Source: Vibrio sp. CDRSL-10 TSBA (lineage in GTDB: Bacteria > Pseudomonadota > Gammaproteobacteria > Enterobacterales > Vibrionaceae). Taken from it: a stretch of DNA of 64,000 nucleotides. The DNA lies in assembly GCA_039696685.1 (NCBI GenBank), contig CP155566.1, positions 744,001-808,000 on the forward strand, in the 5' to 3' direction. How positions within the stretch are numbered: position 1 is the first letter of the stretch; each line of letters starts with the position of its first letter. The notes below the pieces were generated by a model. That model did not search any database. It saw only the letters and a list, made by a program, of their open reading frames with translations, and was not told the origin of the DNA. The position numbers and the translations under genes are program-made. Below, piece after piece: positions 53,399-63,181 of the stretch.

Positions 53399-54595
53399 AT
53401 GACCGTACCTGAATTCTCGCTGTTGAATGACGCCGATTTTGTCGCCAGCTGTGAACAATTTATCCAGACCCGCCATGCCATTCATGCTCACCCTGAACTC
53501 GGGGCTGAAGTCCCGGCGACCGCCGAGCTGGTGGCCGGTCTGCTGCGCGAGTGGGGCTATGAAACCCATACCGGGATTGGCGGCCACGGCGTGGTCGGCG
53601 TGCTGAAAAACGGCACGTCAGCGCGCTCGATAGGGATCCGTGCTGATATGGATGCGCTGCCTATTCATGAACAAACCGGATTGCCTTACGCCAGCACCAT
53701 TGACGGGCGCATGCATGCCTGCGGTCATGATGGTCATACTGCCATTCTGCTTGCGGCGGCTCATTACCTGGCCCGTCACAAGGCATTTGACGGCACCCTC
53801 AATCTGATTTTTCAGCCGGACGAAGAGGGTTTGTCGGGCGCGAAAGCCATGATTGAAGATGGCCTGTTTGAGCGCTTTCCGTGTGATGCCATCTTTGCTT
53901 TGCACAATATGCCGGGCAAAGAAGTCGGCCTGGCTGATGTGCGCAGCGGCGTTTTCATGGCTTCTTCCGATAAAGTCACCATACGTCTGACCGGTAAAGG
54001 CGGTCATGCTGCTCTGCCGCATCTCTCCAACGATGTCACGATTGCCATCGGCCATATCATTCTCGGGCTGCAAAGTATTGTGTCGCGCAACATCAATCCT
54101 GCGGAGCAAAGTATTGTCAGTATTGGTCAGGTTTTGGCGGGTACGACACCAAATGTGATTCCAAATGATGCGATGATGACGTTATCTGTGCGTAACTTCA
54201 GTGTTGCTAACCAGGATCTGATTGAAAAGCGCATTCGCGAAATTGTTGCCGGTCAGTGTCAGGCATTTGGGATTAGCGGCGAAGTGGAGTATTTGCGTCA
54301 GGTGCCGTCAGTGCACAACTCTGGCTCGGAAACGCTGGTGGCGCGCGTTGCGGTAAAAGCGGTGCTGGGCGACGACAACGTGGCCGGTGATGAGGCGCCG
54401 GTGATCCCGGGCAGTGAAGATTTTGCCTGGATGCTGCAGCAGCGTCCGGGTTGTTATTTCACTCTGGCGAACGGATTAGGCGAGTGGCATGGCTGCTCGG
54501 TCCATAATCCGAGCTATGATTTTAATGATAAGTTAGTAACGATAGGTGCGGCCTGTTGGGTCCGGCTGGTCGGTGATTATCTGCGTGCAGATTAA
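53399..54595 (+). CDS. M20-family amidohydrolase (hippurate hydrolase-like)
   Basis: This zinc aminoacylase-type enzyme has about 398 residues. Conserved motifs are RHAIHAHPELG, RADMDALPIHEQTGLPYAS, MHACGHDGHTAILLAAA with metal ligands, FQPDEEG, and PGSEDFAWMLQQRPG near the end. Relatives release amino acids from N-acyl derivatives. The ATG at 53399 has better spacing from AAGGAA than the one at 53393. It lies between the MHS transporter and a LysR gene, all on one strand. Confidence 0.88.
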   Translation: MTVPEFSLLNDADFVASCEQFIQTRHAIHAHPELGAEVPATAELVAGLLREWGYETHTGIGGHGVVGVLKNGTSARSIGIRADMDALPIHEQTGLPYASTIDGRMHACGHDGHTAILLAAAHYLARHKAFDGTLNLIFQPDEEGLSGAKAMIEDGLFERFPCDAIFALHNMPGKEVGLADVRSGVFMASSDKVTIRLTGKGGHAALPHLSNDVTIAIGHIILGLQSIVSRNINPAEQSIVSIGQVLAGTTPNVIPNDAMMTLSVRNFSVANQDLIEKRIREIVAGQCQAFGISGEVEYLRQVPSVHNSGSETLVARVAVKAVLGDDNVAGDEAPVIPGSEDFAWMLQQRPGCYFTLANGLGEWHGCSVHNPSYDFNDKLVTIGAACWVRLVGDYLRAD

Positions 54596-54645
54596 TACCC
54601 AACCCGCATGGCTGAGGGCAGGGCGCCTTTAGGTAACAGGACGAG

Positions 54646-55558
54646 ATGAAATTACATCAGATTAAAGCCTTTCTGGCGGTCAGTAATGCCGGTAGCCTGA
54701 AAACGGCCGCCGAGCAGTTACATCTGACTCAGCCTGCTCTGAGCAAAGCGATTAAAGAGCTCGAGCAGCAATACGGAGTGGCATTGTTTGAGCGCACTTC
54801 CGGCGGTTTGACGCTTACCCCGTATGGTGAGCGTTTGCTCGGTTATGCCCGCATGATGAACGAGACCGCACGGCGTGCCAAGCAGGACATTGATACCATG
54901 CGTGGGGTGTCGAAACTGCAGCATTACCATCGGCGTGACGCCGGTTGCCTCGCTGATCAAGTCGCTGACGACCAGCCTGAATGGGTTTATGCAGCGTTAT
55001 CCGGAAGTGACGCTGCGCATTATTGAACTGCGTCCGGCGCCGTTGCTCAACCAACTGCGCCAGGGCGGGGTTGATTTTGCCATTACCTCGCAGATCCCGG
55101 TCATTGACAGTTCACTGGAATGGCAGGCCATCTGCCGCATTCCCAATGTGGTGGTGACGCGCAAATCGCATCCGCTGTGCAATACCCGTTCACTGCGCAC
55201 CCTGCATCAGAGCGAGTGGCTGACTCTGGATGCGCCGGATGACCCGAACACTTATCACCATCAACTTTTTGCCGTTAATGGGTTACCTATTCCGTCTCGG
55301 ATTCGCGAATGTACCTCGATGACACTGGCGCGTTCCTTGATTCAGACCGCCGATTTCGCTGCGCTGTTTTCTGTTGAGTCACTTGACCTGGATTACATCA
55401 AAAACGAATTTACCGTGGTGCCGCTGCTCGACAACATTCCGGACAGCGTGATTTCTATGGTGCGTCCAAAGCGGGAGATCATGACCCAGAGTGCGATGAC
55501 ACTGTTTGACACTATCTTGCAGGATATGCGCGATATTTATCCTGATTTTAATCATTAA
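54646..55558 (+). CDS. LysR-family regulator (frame broken by one extra A)
   Basis: The N-terminal winged helix (AVSNAGSLKTAAEQLHLTQPALSKAIKELEQ) is typical. The frame breaks at 54913-54915. Reading AAA as AA gives RGVSNCSITIGVTPVASLI and a 303-residue protein with a complete effector domain. It probably controls the adjacent M20/MHS genes, an inference from position. The change is GAAC to GAAAC; the same 11-base context is intact in queA. Confidence 0.87.
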
Positions 55559-55580
55559 CGCCAGCTGCGATCCAATAAGA

Positions 55581-55602
55581 AAGGGCCAGCATTGCTGGCC
55601 CT
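55581..55602. terminator. Bidirectional terminator between LysR and alsT
   Basis: AAGGGCCAGCA / TGCTGGCCCTT form an eleven-base-pair stem between convergent genes, with T-rich sequence on the plus strand side. Confidence 0.75.
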
Positions 55603-55647
55603 TGGTTTTGTGTAATCCACTGCTTTTATTATTTTAATCAGCTGTTA

Positions 55648-57198
55648 TCAGATTGAAGTTTCTTGTGCTGTTTCTGAGCTGGCTTCAACTGCTGCATGCG
55701 CGGATTTACCCGTTTTGCGCTGATATTTCTCTTCCCAGTAGGTCGCATTCTTAATGCCAAGCTTAACCGGGTTGAAAATGTATTCGTCAACACCCTGTTT
55801 TTGCTGATCTTCGTAATCTTTCAGCGCTGCCATGGTTGGTTTGGCCAGGAAGAAGATGATCAGAATACCGATGATGTTCAGCCATGCCATCAGGCCAACA
55901 CCAATGTCACCCATTGCCCACGCCAGGTTAGCTGTTTTCACCGTGCCGTAGAATACCGCTGCCATGATGGTGATTTTCAGGATGAACATCAGGCCGTCAA
56001 CTTTAAAGGTACGACGGATGTAGGCGATGTTGGTTTCTGCAATGTAGTAGTAAGCCAGAATGGTGGTAAAGGCGAAGAAGAACAGTGCAAAGGCAACAAA
56101 TGGTTTACCCACGCCCGGCAGGGCGGTTTCGATTGCGGTCTGAGTAAAGACCGGACCGTTCGCACTGATATCAGCCGCCAGGTTCTGAACCAGGAACACA
56201 CCTTCTGCGCCGCCGTGTACGTTGTACGCACCAGTGATCAGAATCATGAATGCCGTCGCTGAACAAACCAGCAGGGTATCAATGTAGATAGAGAATGACT
56301 GCACCAGACCTTGCTGAGCAGGGTGCTCTACGCTTGCTGCTGCCGCGGCATGAGGACCTGTACCCTGACCGGCTTCGTTCGAGTAAACACCACGCTTCAC
56401 ACCCCAGCCAATCGCTGCGCCCACACCTGCCATAGGAGTAAATGCATCGCCGATGATCATGGCAAAGATACGTGGTACTTCACCGATGTTCAGCAGAATG
56501 ATCACGAATGCAGTAATGATGTACGCCAGAGCCATGAATGGCACCACGATCTGGGTGAAGCTGGCAATACGTTTTACGCCACCGAAGATGATGAAGCCCA
56601 GCATAATCGCAATCACAGTACCGGTCAGAATTTTTGCAAAACTGAATGTGCCGATCGCTGTATTAATCATGTCACCTGAGCCAAATGCTGCTTCAACCGC
56701 ATTACCAATACTGTTGGACTGAACACCCGGCAGCAGAACACCACACGCGAAGATAGTCGAGATAGCGAAGATCCATGCGTACCATTTCTGGCCCATGGCT
56801 TTCTCAATGTAGTAAGCCGGACCACCACGGAATTCGCCGTTGTCTTCCTCTTTATAAATTTGCGCCAGAGTCGATTCTGCGTATGCGGTTGCGGCGCCGA
56901 AGAAGGCCACAACCCACATCCAGAATACCGCGCCCGGACCACCGAAACCGATAGCCGCTGCAACACCGGCGATGTTACCTGTACCTACACGGCCGGACAG
57001 TGATACCGCCAGTGCCTGGAATGAAGAAATCCCTTTTGAGGAGCTTTTGCCTGAAAATAGCAAACGCCACATTTCAAAGAAGTGACGAACCTGAACGAAA
57101 CGGGTCAGGATTGAATAGAACAAACCTGCGCCAAGACACAAATAAATCAGCGCCGGGCTCCAGATGATTCCATTCAGAAAATCAACAAATGACTGCAT
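55648..57198 (-). CDS. alsT: Sodium:alanine symporter (AGCS family)
   Basis: The 516-residue transporter has about ten to twelve helices. It shows LSGRVGTGNIAGVAAAIGFGGPGAVFWMW, the family signature near the start of helix 3, and GWGVKRGVYSNEAGQGTGPHAAA. It imports alanine or glycine with sodium. The next gene on the same strand is dadA, so alanine uptake and oxidation lie together. The tail after residue 470 is charged and cytoplasmic. Confidence 0.93.
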   Translation of the reverse strand: MQSFVDFLNGIIWSPALIYLCLGAGLFYSILTRFVQVRHFFEMWRLLFSGKSSSKGISSFQALAVSLSGRVGTGNIAGVAAAIGFGGPGAVFWMWVVAFFGAATAYAESTLAQIYKEEDNGEFRGGPAYYIEKAMGQKWYAWIFAISTIFACGVLLPGVQSNSIGNAVEAAFGSGDMINTAIGTFSFAKILTGTVIAIMLGFIIFGGVKRIASFTQIVVPFMALAYIITAFVIILLNIGEVPRIFAMIIGDAFTPMAGVGAAIGWGVKRGVYSNEAGQGTGPHAAAAASVEHPAQQGLVQSFSIYIDTLLVCSATAFMILITGAYNVHGGAEGVFLVQNLAADISANGPVFTQTAIETALPGVGKPFVAFALFFFAFTTILAYYYIAETNIAYIRRTFKVDGLMFILKITIMAAVFYGTVKTANLAWAMGDIGVGLMAWLNIIGILIIFFLAKPTMAALKDYEDQQKQGVDEYIFNPVKLGIKNATYWEEKYQRKTGKSAHAAVEASSETAQETSI

Positions 57199-57443
57199 GA
57201 GTATTTCCCTGTTATTAGAAAGTTGTGTTAGTTTTTCCGTTCAACATAATAATCTTTTTGTAATTTAAATGTTAACTGATTTATCTGGGAAAGCGCAGGA
57301 GCGTGAGCTGGAGCACAAAATGCTAACCAAATGTTAAATTTATGGTATGCTTTATTAGTTTTTGGTTAATAAGTAGTCAATTGGTGTGTGATTGGTTAAT
57401 AAAACGAGTGATATCACTATTGATGAATAGGTAACCGGTAGAT
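57199..57443. promoter_or_regulatory. AT-rich upstream region of alsT
   Basis: The 245 bp between alsT and the next frame hold no gene. A direct repeat TTGGTTAATAA occurs twice, near 57362 and 57391, which may be a regulator half-site. A LysR or Lrp-type site is possible but not shown. Confidence 0.35.
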
Positions 57444-57677
57444 ATGACTATACTTGTCGGTGAGAGAACAGTAGAGGATCGTTCTGCGACGCTGAAATGG
57501 CGCCCGATCCGGGCATATTACGCGGACCGGGCTGATGTACCTGAGCAGAAAGCGAGGGAGGCCAGCCACTCAGGCAACATTTTTAACGTATTTAGTGTGG
57601 TAAATATTGGTCAAAGTGAACCGGCTGTGTTGGAAAACCATTCTTTTGGGAAACTGATGGCGTTGCAAAACCGATGA
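57444..57677 (+). CDS. Hypothetical ORF, 77 aa
   Basis: The frame starts MTILVGERTVEDRSATLKW with a weak GGTAGA site. It has no membrane segment or recognisable domain, and it ends inside a 17-bp tandem repeat. It may be spurious. Confidence 0.2.
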   Translation: MTILVGERTVEDRSATLKWRPIRAYYADRADVPEQKAREASHSGNIFNVFSVVNIGQSEPAVLENHSFGKLMALQNR

Positions 57678-57763
57678 CGTTTCAAAACCGAGTAAGTTGC
57701 TAAACCGATCAAACACTTCAACCAATAACCTGGCTGAACCGGCAACCAGGTTAAACGGGCAAA
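57662..57763. repeat. Six degenerate 17-bp tandem repeats after dadA
   Basis: Units start at 57662, 57679, 57696, 57713, 57730 and 57747. The first three are clear (core AAAACCGA) and the later ones drift (GAACCGG, AAACGGG). The array ends five bases from the dadA stop on the opposite strand. Confidence 0.75.
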
Positions 57764-57768
57764 ATCAC

Positions 57769-59035
57769 TTAAGAGGCGTTCTGGTAACGGAACACGTTGA
57801 GGCCTTTAGTATCAATCGCACCTTCACCACGGGTGACAATGTCGGCCAGCAGATGGGCAGAACCACATGCCATGGTCCAGCCTAGCGTGCCATGGCCGGT
57901 ATTGGTAAACAGGTTGTCGAACTGGGTCTTGCCAATAATCGGTGTACCATCCGGTGTCATCGGACGGAAACCTGTCCAGAATTCCGCCTGATTGAAGTCG
58001 CCTCCCTGCGGGAACAGATCGCGTACCACCATTTCGATGGTCTCTTTACGCGCAGTCGGAATCGACGGGTCAAAACCAGCCAGTTCTGCGGTGCCGGCGA
58101 CGCGAATCCGGTTATCAAAACGGGTCAGCGCAACTTTATAAGTCTCATCCATGATGGTCGATTTCGGTGCCAGGTCACGGTTGGTGATCGGCACAGTCAG
58201 CGAGTAGCCTTTGACCGGATAGACCGGAATATCAATCCCCACTGGTTTGAGCAATGACGTCGAGTAACTGCCCAGTGCCACCACATAAGCATCGGCTTTG
58301 AGCAGACCCTTATCGGTTTGGACACCGATGATCTTATTGCCTTCTTTAGCCAGCGCTTTGATTTGCGTGTTGAATTCAAAACGCACACCGTGAGCTTTGG
58401 CCAGCTCAGTCATCTGCTGACAGAACAGGTAGCAGTCACCGGTGGCATCATCCGGCAGGTACAGGCCGCCGACCAGCTTGTCTTTGACCGGTGCTAGGCC
58501 AGGTTTCCTGCGCGATACAGCTGTCAACATTCATCAGTTCAAAGCGCACGCCGCTCTCTTCCAGCAGACGCATATCTTTTTCAATCGAAACCAGCTGTTT
58601 TTCATCTCGGAACACTTGCAGTGTGCCTTGCTGACGGCCTTCATACTGCACGTTGTGCTCTTTATTGAGCTGATTCAGGCACTCACGGCTGTGGTTGGCA
58701 ATCGCCAGCATACGTGCTTTGTTGACCTGGTAACGTGACAGTTGGCAGTTGGACAGCATTTGCGTCATCCAGCCCAGCAGTTTTGGATCCAGCGATGGTT
58801 TGATTTTTAATGGGGCATGCTTTTCAAACAGCCATTTTACCGCTTTTTGCGGAATGCCAGGCGCTGCCCATGGTGAAGAGTAGCCGTAAGAGATCTGACC
58901 GGCGTTGGCAAAACTGGTTTCTTCTGCGCTGCGTGCCTGGCGATCGATCACCGTGACACTGTGTCCTGCCTGTGACAGGTACCATGCTGAGGTTAAACCC
59001 ACTACGCCGCTGCCTAAAACGATAACTTCCATCAT
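57769..59035 (-). CDS. dadA: D-amino-acid dehydrogenase small subunit (one extra A)
   Basis: DadA is an FAD enzyme that oxidises D-alanine to pyruvate at the inner membrane. The dinucleotide-binding start is [17 protein letters not shown] and family motifs are [22 protein letters not shown] and [13 protein letters not shown]. The frame breaks at 58504-58506 on the plus strand. Reading TTT as TT gives [24 protein letters not shown] and a 421-residue protein. The change is GAAC to GAAAC on the coding strand. The gene is divergent from a LysR gene and follows the alanine-symporter locus. Confidence 0.92.
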
Positions 59036-59147
59036 TGACTTCCTATGTGACTGGCTGTTTTTGTATTGGGCGTAGTTTCTTTGCTTTACCTTTTGTTAAC
59101 AATCGATAAAAATTATCACCAGTGTTTAGAAATTCTATAAGCAAGCC

Positions 59148-60041
59148 ATGTTGAAAAGCCAAAGTGTTTCCGCGTTATATACCTTTATGCAGGTCGCTCA
59201 GTACCCTAGTTTCAGTAGTGCAGCCAAAGATCTGCACCTGACAACCGGTGCGATTAGTCAGCAGTTGTTGCAGCTGGAAGAGCAGTTAGGTTTTAGTCTG
59301 TTTGAACGGCATTCGCGCGGTGTGCGTTTGACCGAAGCCGGGCAGACGTTATTGACGGTTGTGCAGCGCAGTTTTCAGGAGATAGATTCGGCGGTGCAAA
59401 GCCTGAGTCAGCGCGATAATCGTAGAGAGATCCGGCTCAAACTGACGCCCTCACTGGCGTTTAAATGGCTGGTGCCGAGACTGGATGACTTCTATCGCCA
59501 TAACCCGGATATTCAGATTCAGATGTTTGCCGAAGGGGCCTTGGTCGACAGTGACCGGCGCGATTTTGATCTGGCTATTGATTACGGTCCGATACCTTAT
59601 CCGAAAGCCAATGCTGAATTGCTGATGGCTGAGTCGCTGCTGCCGGTCATGAGCCCGGCCTATCTTGCCGGCCATCCGCAACTCGCCAGTATGTCAGGCT
59701 GGAAAGATGTGGTGCTGCTGCACGATGCGATGCCATGGGCCAAGGCGCCACGTGATTTTGAATGGCTGTACTGGGCCTCGGAAATGGGGCTGGAACTGGC
59801 GACACAACGCGGTCATTTTTTTAACCGTACCGACATGGCGATGTCGGCGGCGGAAGCGGGAGTCGGGATCGCGATGGCCCGTATGGCGCTGATCACCACC
59901 GAGCTCGAGAGTGGTAAACTGGTGACCCCGTTTGAGCCCATCGAAGCCAACGCCGGTTATTTTCTCATTACTCATACCGCCAATGAAACCACCCGGGTAT
60001 TCAGAGACTGGCTGAAGCAGCAGATCGGCGCAGAGTGCTGA
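59148..60041 (+). CDS. GcvA/DadR-like LysR-family regulator
   Basis: The 297-residue protein has FMQVAQYPSFSSAAKDLHLTTGAISQQLLQLEEQLG, the GcvA/AmpR-subfamily helix-turn-helix, and a full effector domain. It is divergent from dadA across a 112-bp region and likely controls it, by position. It is intact. Confidence 0.88.
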   Translation: MLKSQSVSALYTFMQVAQYPSFSSAAKDLHLTTGAISQQLLQLEEQLGFSLFERHSRGVRLTEAGQTLLTVVQRSFQEIDSAVQSLSQRDNRREIRLKLTPSLAFKWLVPRLDDFYRHNPDIQIQMFAEGALVDSDRRDFDLAIDYGPIPYPKANAELLMAESLLPVMSPAYLAGHPQLASMSGWKDVVLLHDAMPWAKAPRDFEWLYWASEMGLELATQRGHFFNRTDMAMSAAEAGVGIAMARMALITTELESGKLVTPFEPIEANAGYFLITHTANETTRVFRDWLKQQIGAEC

Positions 60042-60057
60042 GCAAGGGAGATAAAAA

Positions 60058-60125
60058 TCGGAAACCCGGTGAAAGGTTTCCGATGCAGTGAGTTTGAGTT
60101 TGTGCCTGCGCGGAATGGCAGGCAC
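60058..60125. terminator. Two hairpins between LysR and GH3 genes
   Basis: CGGAAACC / GGTTTCCG (60059-60082) and TGTGCCTGC / GCAGGCACA (60100-60125) lie between convergent genes. The second is followed by a partial T run on the plus strand. They probably end both transcripts. Confidence 0.6.
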
Positions 60126-60137
60126 AAGAGCGTTGTT

Positions 60138-62919
60138 TTAGTAGGCGTATGCTTCACTCTTATCAACCTGGACCATAAACTGGACCGGACCAGGCAGCGG
60201 ATTCGAATTTTTTGAATCCAGAGTGATGTTTTGATGTGCGTTTACACTGCTTGAAAGCGGCAGCGAATCTGAGCTGTCACCGATTTCAATCGTGTAACGT
60301 CCTGCTTCCACTTCCCATTGTGCCTGTTTGACATCGTAATGGGCAAAGGAGCGAGCGTTGAGCGGAATGGATACCTGCTTGCTTTCTCCTGCTTGCAGAT
60401 AAATTTTGCTAAAGCCTTTCAGCTCATGTTGCGGACGTTCGACTGAGCTGCTCTGTGGATGCACGTACAACTGCGCCGTCTCATAGCCGGCCTGACTGCC
60501 GGTGTTGGTGACAGTGAAGTTCGCATACAGGGTTCCGTTTTCAGTCACCGTCTGCTCTGACAGAGTTAAGTTACTGAAATTAAACGTAGTGTAAGACAAG
60601 CCAAAACCAAACGGATACAGCGGTTTATGGTGCGAGATATCATAGCCACGGTAACCGAAGAACAAACCTTCCGAGTAGGTCATGTCTGTCTTGGCATTCT
60701 CGCCGATGTAATCATCCGGATTCGAATACGACGGGTATGACGGGTTGTATTTCAGCTTGCTGTCGAGTGTGATCGGCAGTTTACCTGATGGGTTCACATC
60801 ACCGTACAGAATTTCAGCCAGTGCCTGACCACCTAACTGACCACTAAACCAGGCATGCAGAATGGCTTTGGCTTTCTTGTTCCACGGCTGCATATCCATG
60901 CCGCCACCGCCATGCATGACCACAATCGTGTTGCGGTTGCTACGCATCAGGTTGGTCAGCAGGGTTGCCTGTTGCTCCGGCAGTTCAAAGTTCGGATCCG
61001 AAGCTTCACCTTCGTACTCATGGCTGCGTCCGACCACTGCGACAACGGCGTCATAGTCGCTCAGATCGGCGGGAGGCGTCAGCGAAGCCCAGCTAAGTTG
61101 TACGCCGTTCAGGCCGCCCAGTTGTCCCTGGAAGAACTGCTCGCGTGCGTATTCCAGCACAACCTGGTAGGTCTGGCCGGCTTTCAGGCGTGGGGTTTGC
61201 ACCGACAATGGGTTAGCATTCGGTACATCGGGAGCGCGCGGCTCGCCATCACTTTCCAGCAGCAGTTTGCCGTTCACCCAAAGTTTCACCGGGCCATCAG
61301 CACGTACTTTAAACACATGCTTACCGGTAATGGTTGGCTTAATGCTGGTGGTAAAGCGGGCCGAGAAGCCGCCCATCGATGGAGACAGATCATTGAGGTC
61401 ACGTGAGCCGTCAGCCTGTTCGGCTGTCACTGAACTACAGTCCAGTCCCTGCTCTTCTATGGTTTGAGCATCATTTTCGATACAGGCGTTTCTCCACGAC
61501 GTTGGTCATATTGGTCCAACTGAAGTTGATGCCTTGCTCTTCGCGGGTCAAAACCGGTTCACCAGCCCATTGGGTATTGGCAAAGTATTCGGCTTCAACG
61601 CCCACCCGGCAGGTATCATCGCTTGCCTGACAATTCGGGCTCAACCAAAGCGACTGTTCTGGTGACAGCGACATGCTCTTGATAAACGTCACGTTCTCGC
61701 TGTTGGTTGCTAACTGTTGCAGACCACTCAACTCGCTGACGTAATCGGATTCGGCATCGGAATAGCCGGTACCAAACGGTGAGCTTGGCGCTAGCTGAGC
61801 GCCGTTGCCGACCACGGCAATCCGCGCCGATTTATTCAGTGGCAACAGTGCCCCTTGGTTGCCAGACGCATCATTTTTCAGCAGAACAATGCCTTCACGT
61901 GCGGTATCGAGTGAAGCGGTCAGGCCGTACTCCGGATAATCCAGAGTTTGGGCCGGGTAGCCGCCTTTATCCAGGCCGTAACGGATCAAGGCACGCAGGT
62001 TGCGCGCGACTTTATCGTCGATGACGCTTTGAGCGAGAGTGCCGTTATCGACATAAGGTTGCAGTTTGTCCTGGGTAAACTGAAGGCCGGATGGCATATC
62101 CAGATCGGTGCCAGCGTAAGCGCCTTCATAGGCATTCTGAATCGCGTTGAAGTCAGACATGACGAAGCCCTGGTAGCCCCATTCATCTTTCAGTACTTCT
62201 TTGATGATGTGGTGATTTTCACAGGCGAAGTCGCCGTTGACCTTATTAAAACCACACATGATGGAGGCGATATCGGCATTTTTCACCAATGACTCAAACG
62301 GGACCAGGTACATTTCACGCAGGGTACGTTCGTCAACGTGCACGTCCAGAGCATGGCGGTTCGCTTCCTGCTCATTGGCGATCAGGTGTTTGGCACCGGC
62401 TTGAATGCCCTGAGCCTGGATACCGTTGGTGATCGCCGGCGCCATGACAGAGCACAGGAACGGGTCTTCACCACACACAGACTCAGCAGCGCGGCCATTC
62501 AGAGGAGTACGGTAAAGATTGACGACCGGTGACAGCATTTGTTCACCGCCGGCCATACGAGTTTCGTAGCCCAGGGCCAGACCTTGCTCCTGAGCTCGTT
62601 TGATATTCCAGGTTGCGGCCAGAGCTGTTTGTGAAGGGTAGCTGGCACCAAACGTGGTGTTATTTACATGCACACCTAATGTGGAATCGTAAGCAACTGT
62701 TCCTTCAATTCCAAAACGATCCAGACGCGGGATCATATGGCCGTCGTCAACTCGGATAAACTGATATTTTTCTTGCGCAGACATGTTATCCAGAATGGAG
62801 CTTACCTGTGCTTCGACTTCCAGCCAGGATTTACCGTTATAGTCAGCATGTGCGGCCGCCGGTGCCAGTGCTGCGAGCATACAGACCGTGATTGGTCGTA
62901 AGGTATTAGTAGGTTTCAT
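60138..62919 (-). CDS. Secreted GH3 beta-glucosidase with PA14 domain (one extra A)
   Basis: The corrected protein has 926 residues. A signal peptide ends AHA before DYNG. The GH3 barrel contains GEDPFLCSVMAPA, KHLIANEQEANRH and the nucleophile D256 in GFVMSDFNA. A PA14-like insert (FKVRADGPVKLWVNGKLLLE) and a C-terminal fibronectin-like domain follow. The frame breaks at 61489-61491 on the plus strand. Reading TTT as TT gives MTNVVENACIENDAQTIEEQG. The ATG at 62919 follows AAGGAT and overlaps the gene upstream. The likely role is hydrolysis of beta-glucosides in the periplasm or outside. Confidence 0.9.
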
Positions 62920-63181
62920 ATAACGATCCTTGCTGAGTGCTTTGATCACTGTTGTCCGATCGGTTGGCTTGTGCCGTGTCTTTTTTGACGTCAGCTTGCA
63001 ATAAAGCGCGCTCTTTAGCCTGTTGACCGTGTTCGATAAAGTCGTTGGCCTGAGTTAGCATGTCTTTTTTATGTTCATAGTCGGCTCTTTTCTGGCTCAT
63101 GCTCAGATCTGCGGCTGTCGCCAAGGAGCGGACTAAGCTGGTCATCAGAGCGAAAGCCAGAGGGATGGCAATTTTTTTCAT
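62906..63181 (-). CDS. Small exported protein upstream of the GH3 gene
   Basis: The 91-residue product begins MKKIAIPLAFALMTSLVRSLATAADL, a signal peptide, then a charged helical part rich in Lys, Gln and Ala. The ATG at 63181 follows GAAGGAAAG. Its end overlaps the start of the GH3 gene by 14 bases, indicating coupled translation. It has no family I recognise. Confidence 0.65.
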   Translation of the reverse strand: MKKIAIPLAFALMTSLVRSLATAADLSMSQKRADYEHKKDMLTQANDFIEHGQQAKERALLQADVKKDTAQANRSDNSDQSTQQGSLYETY

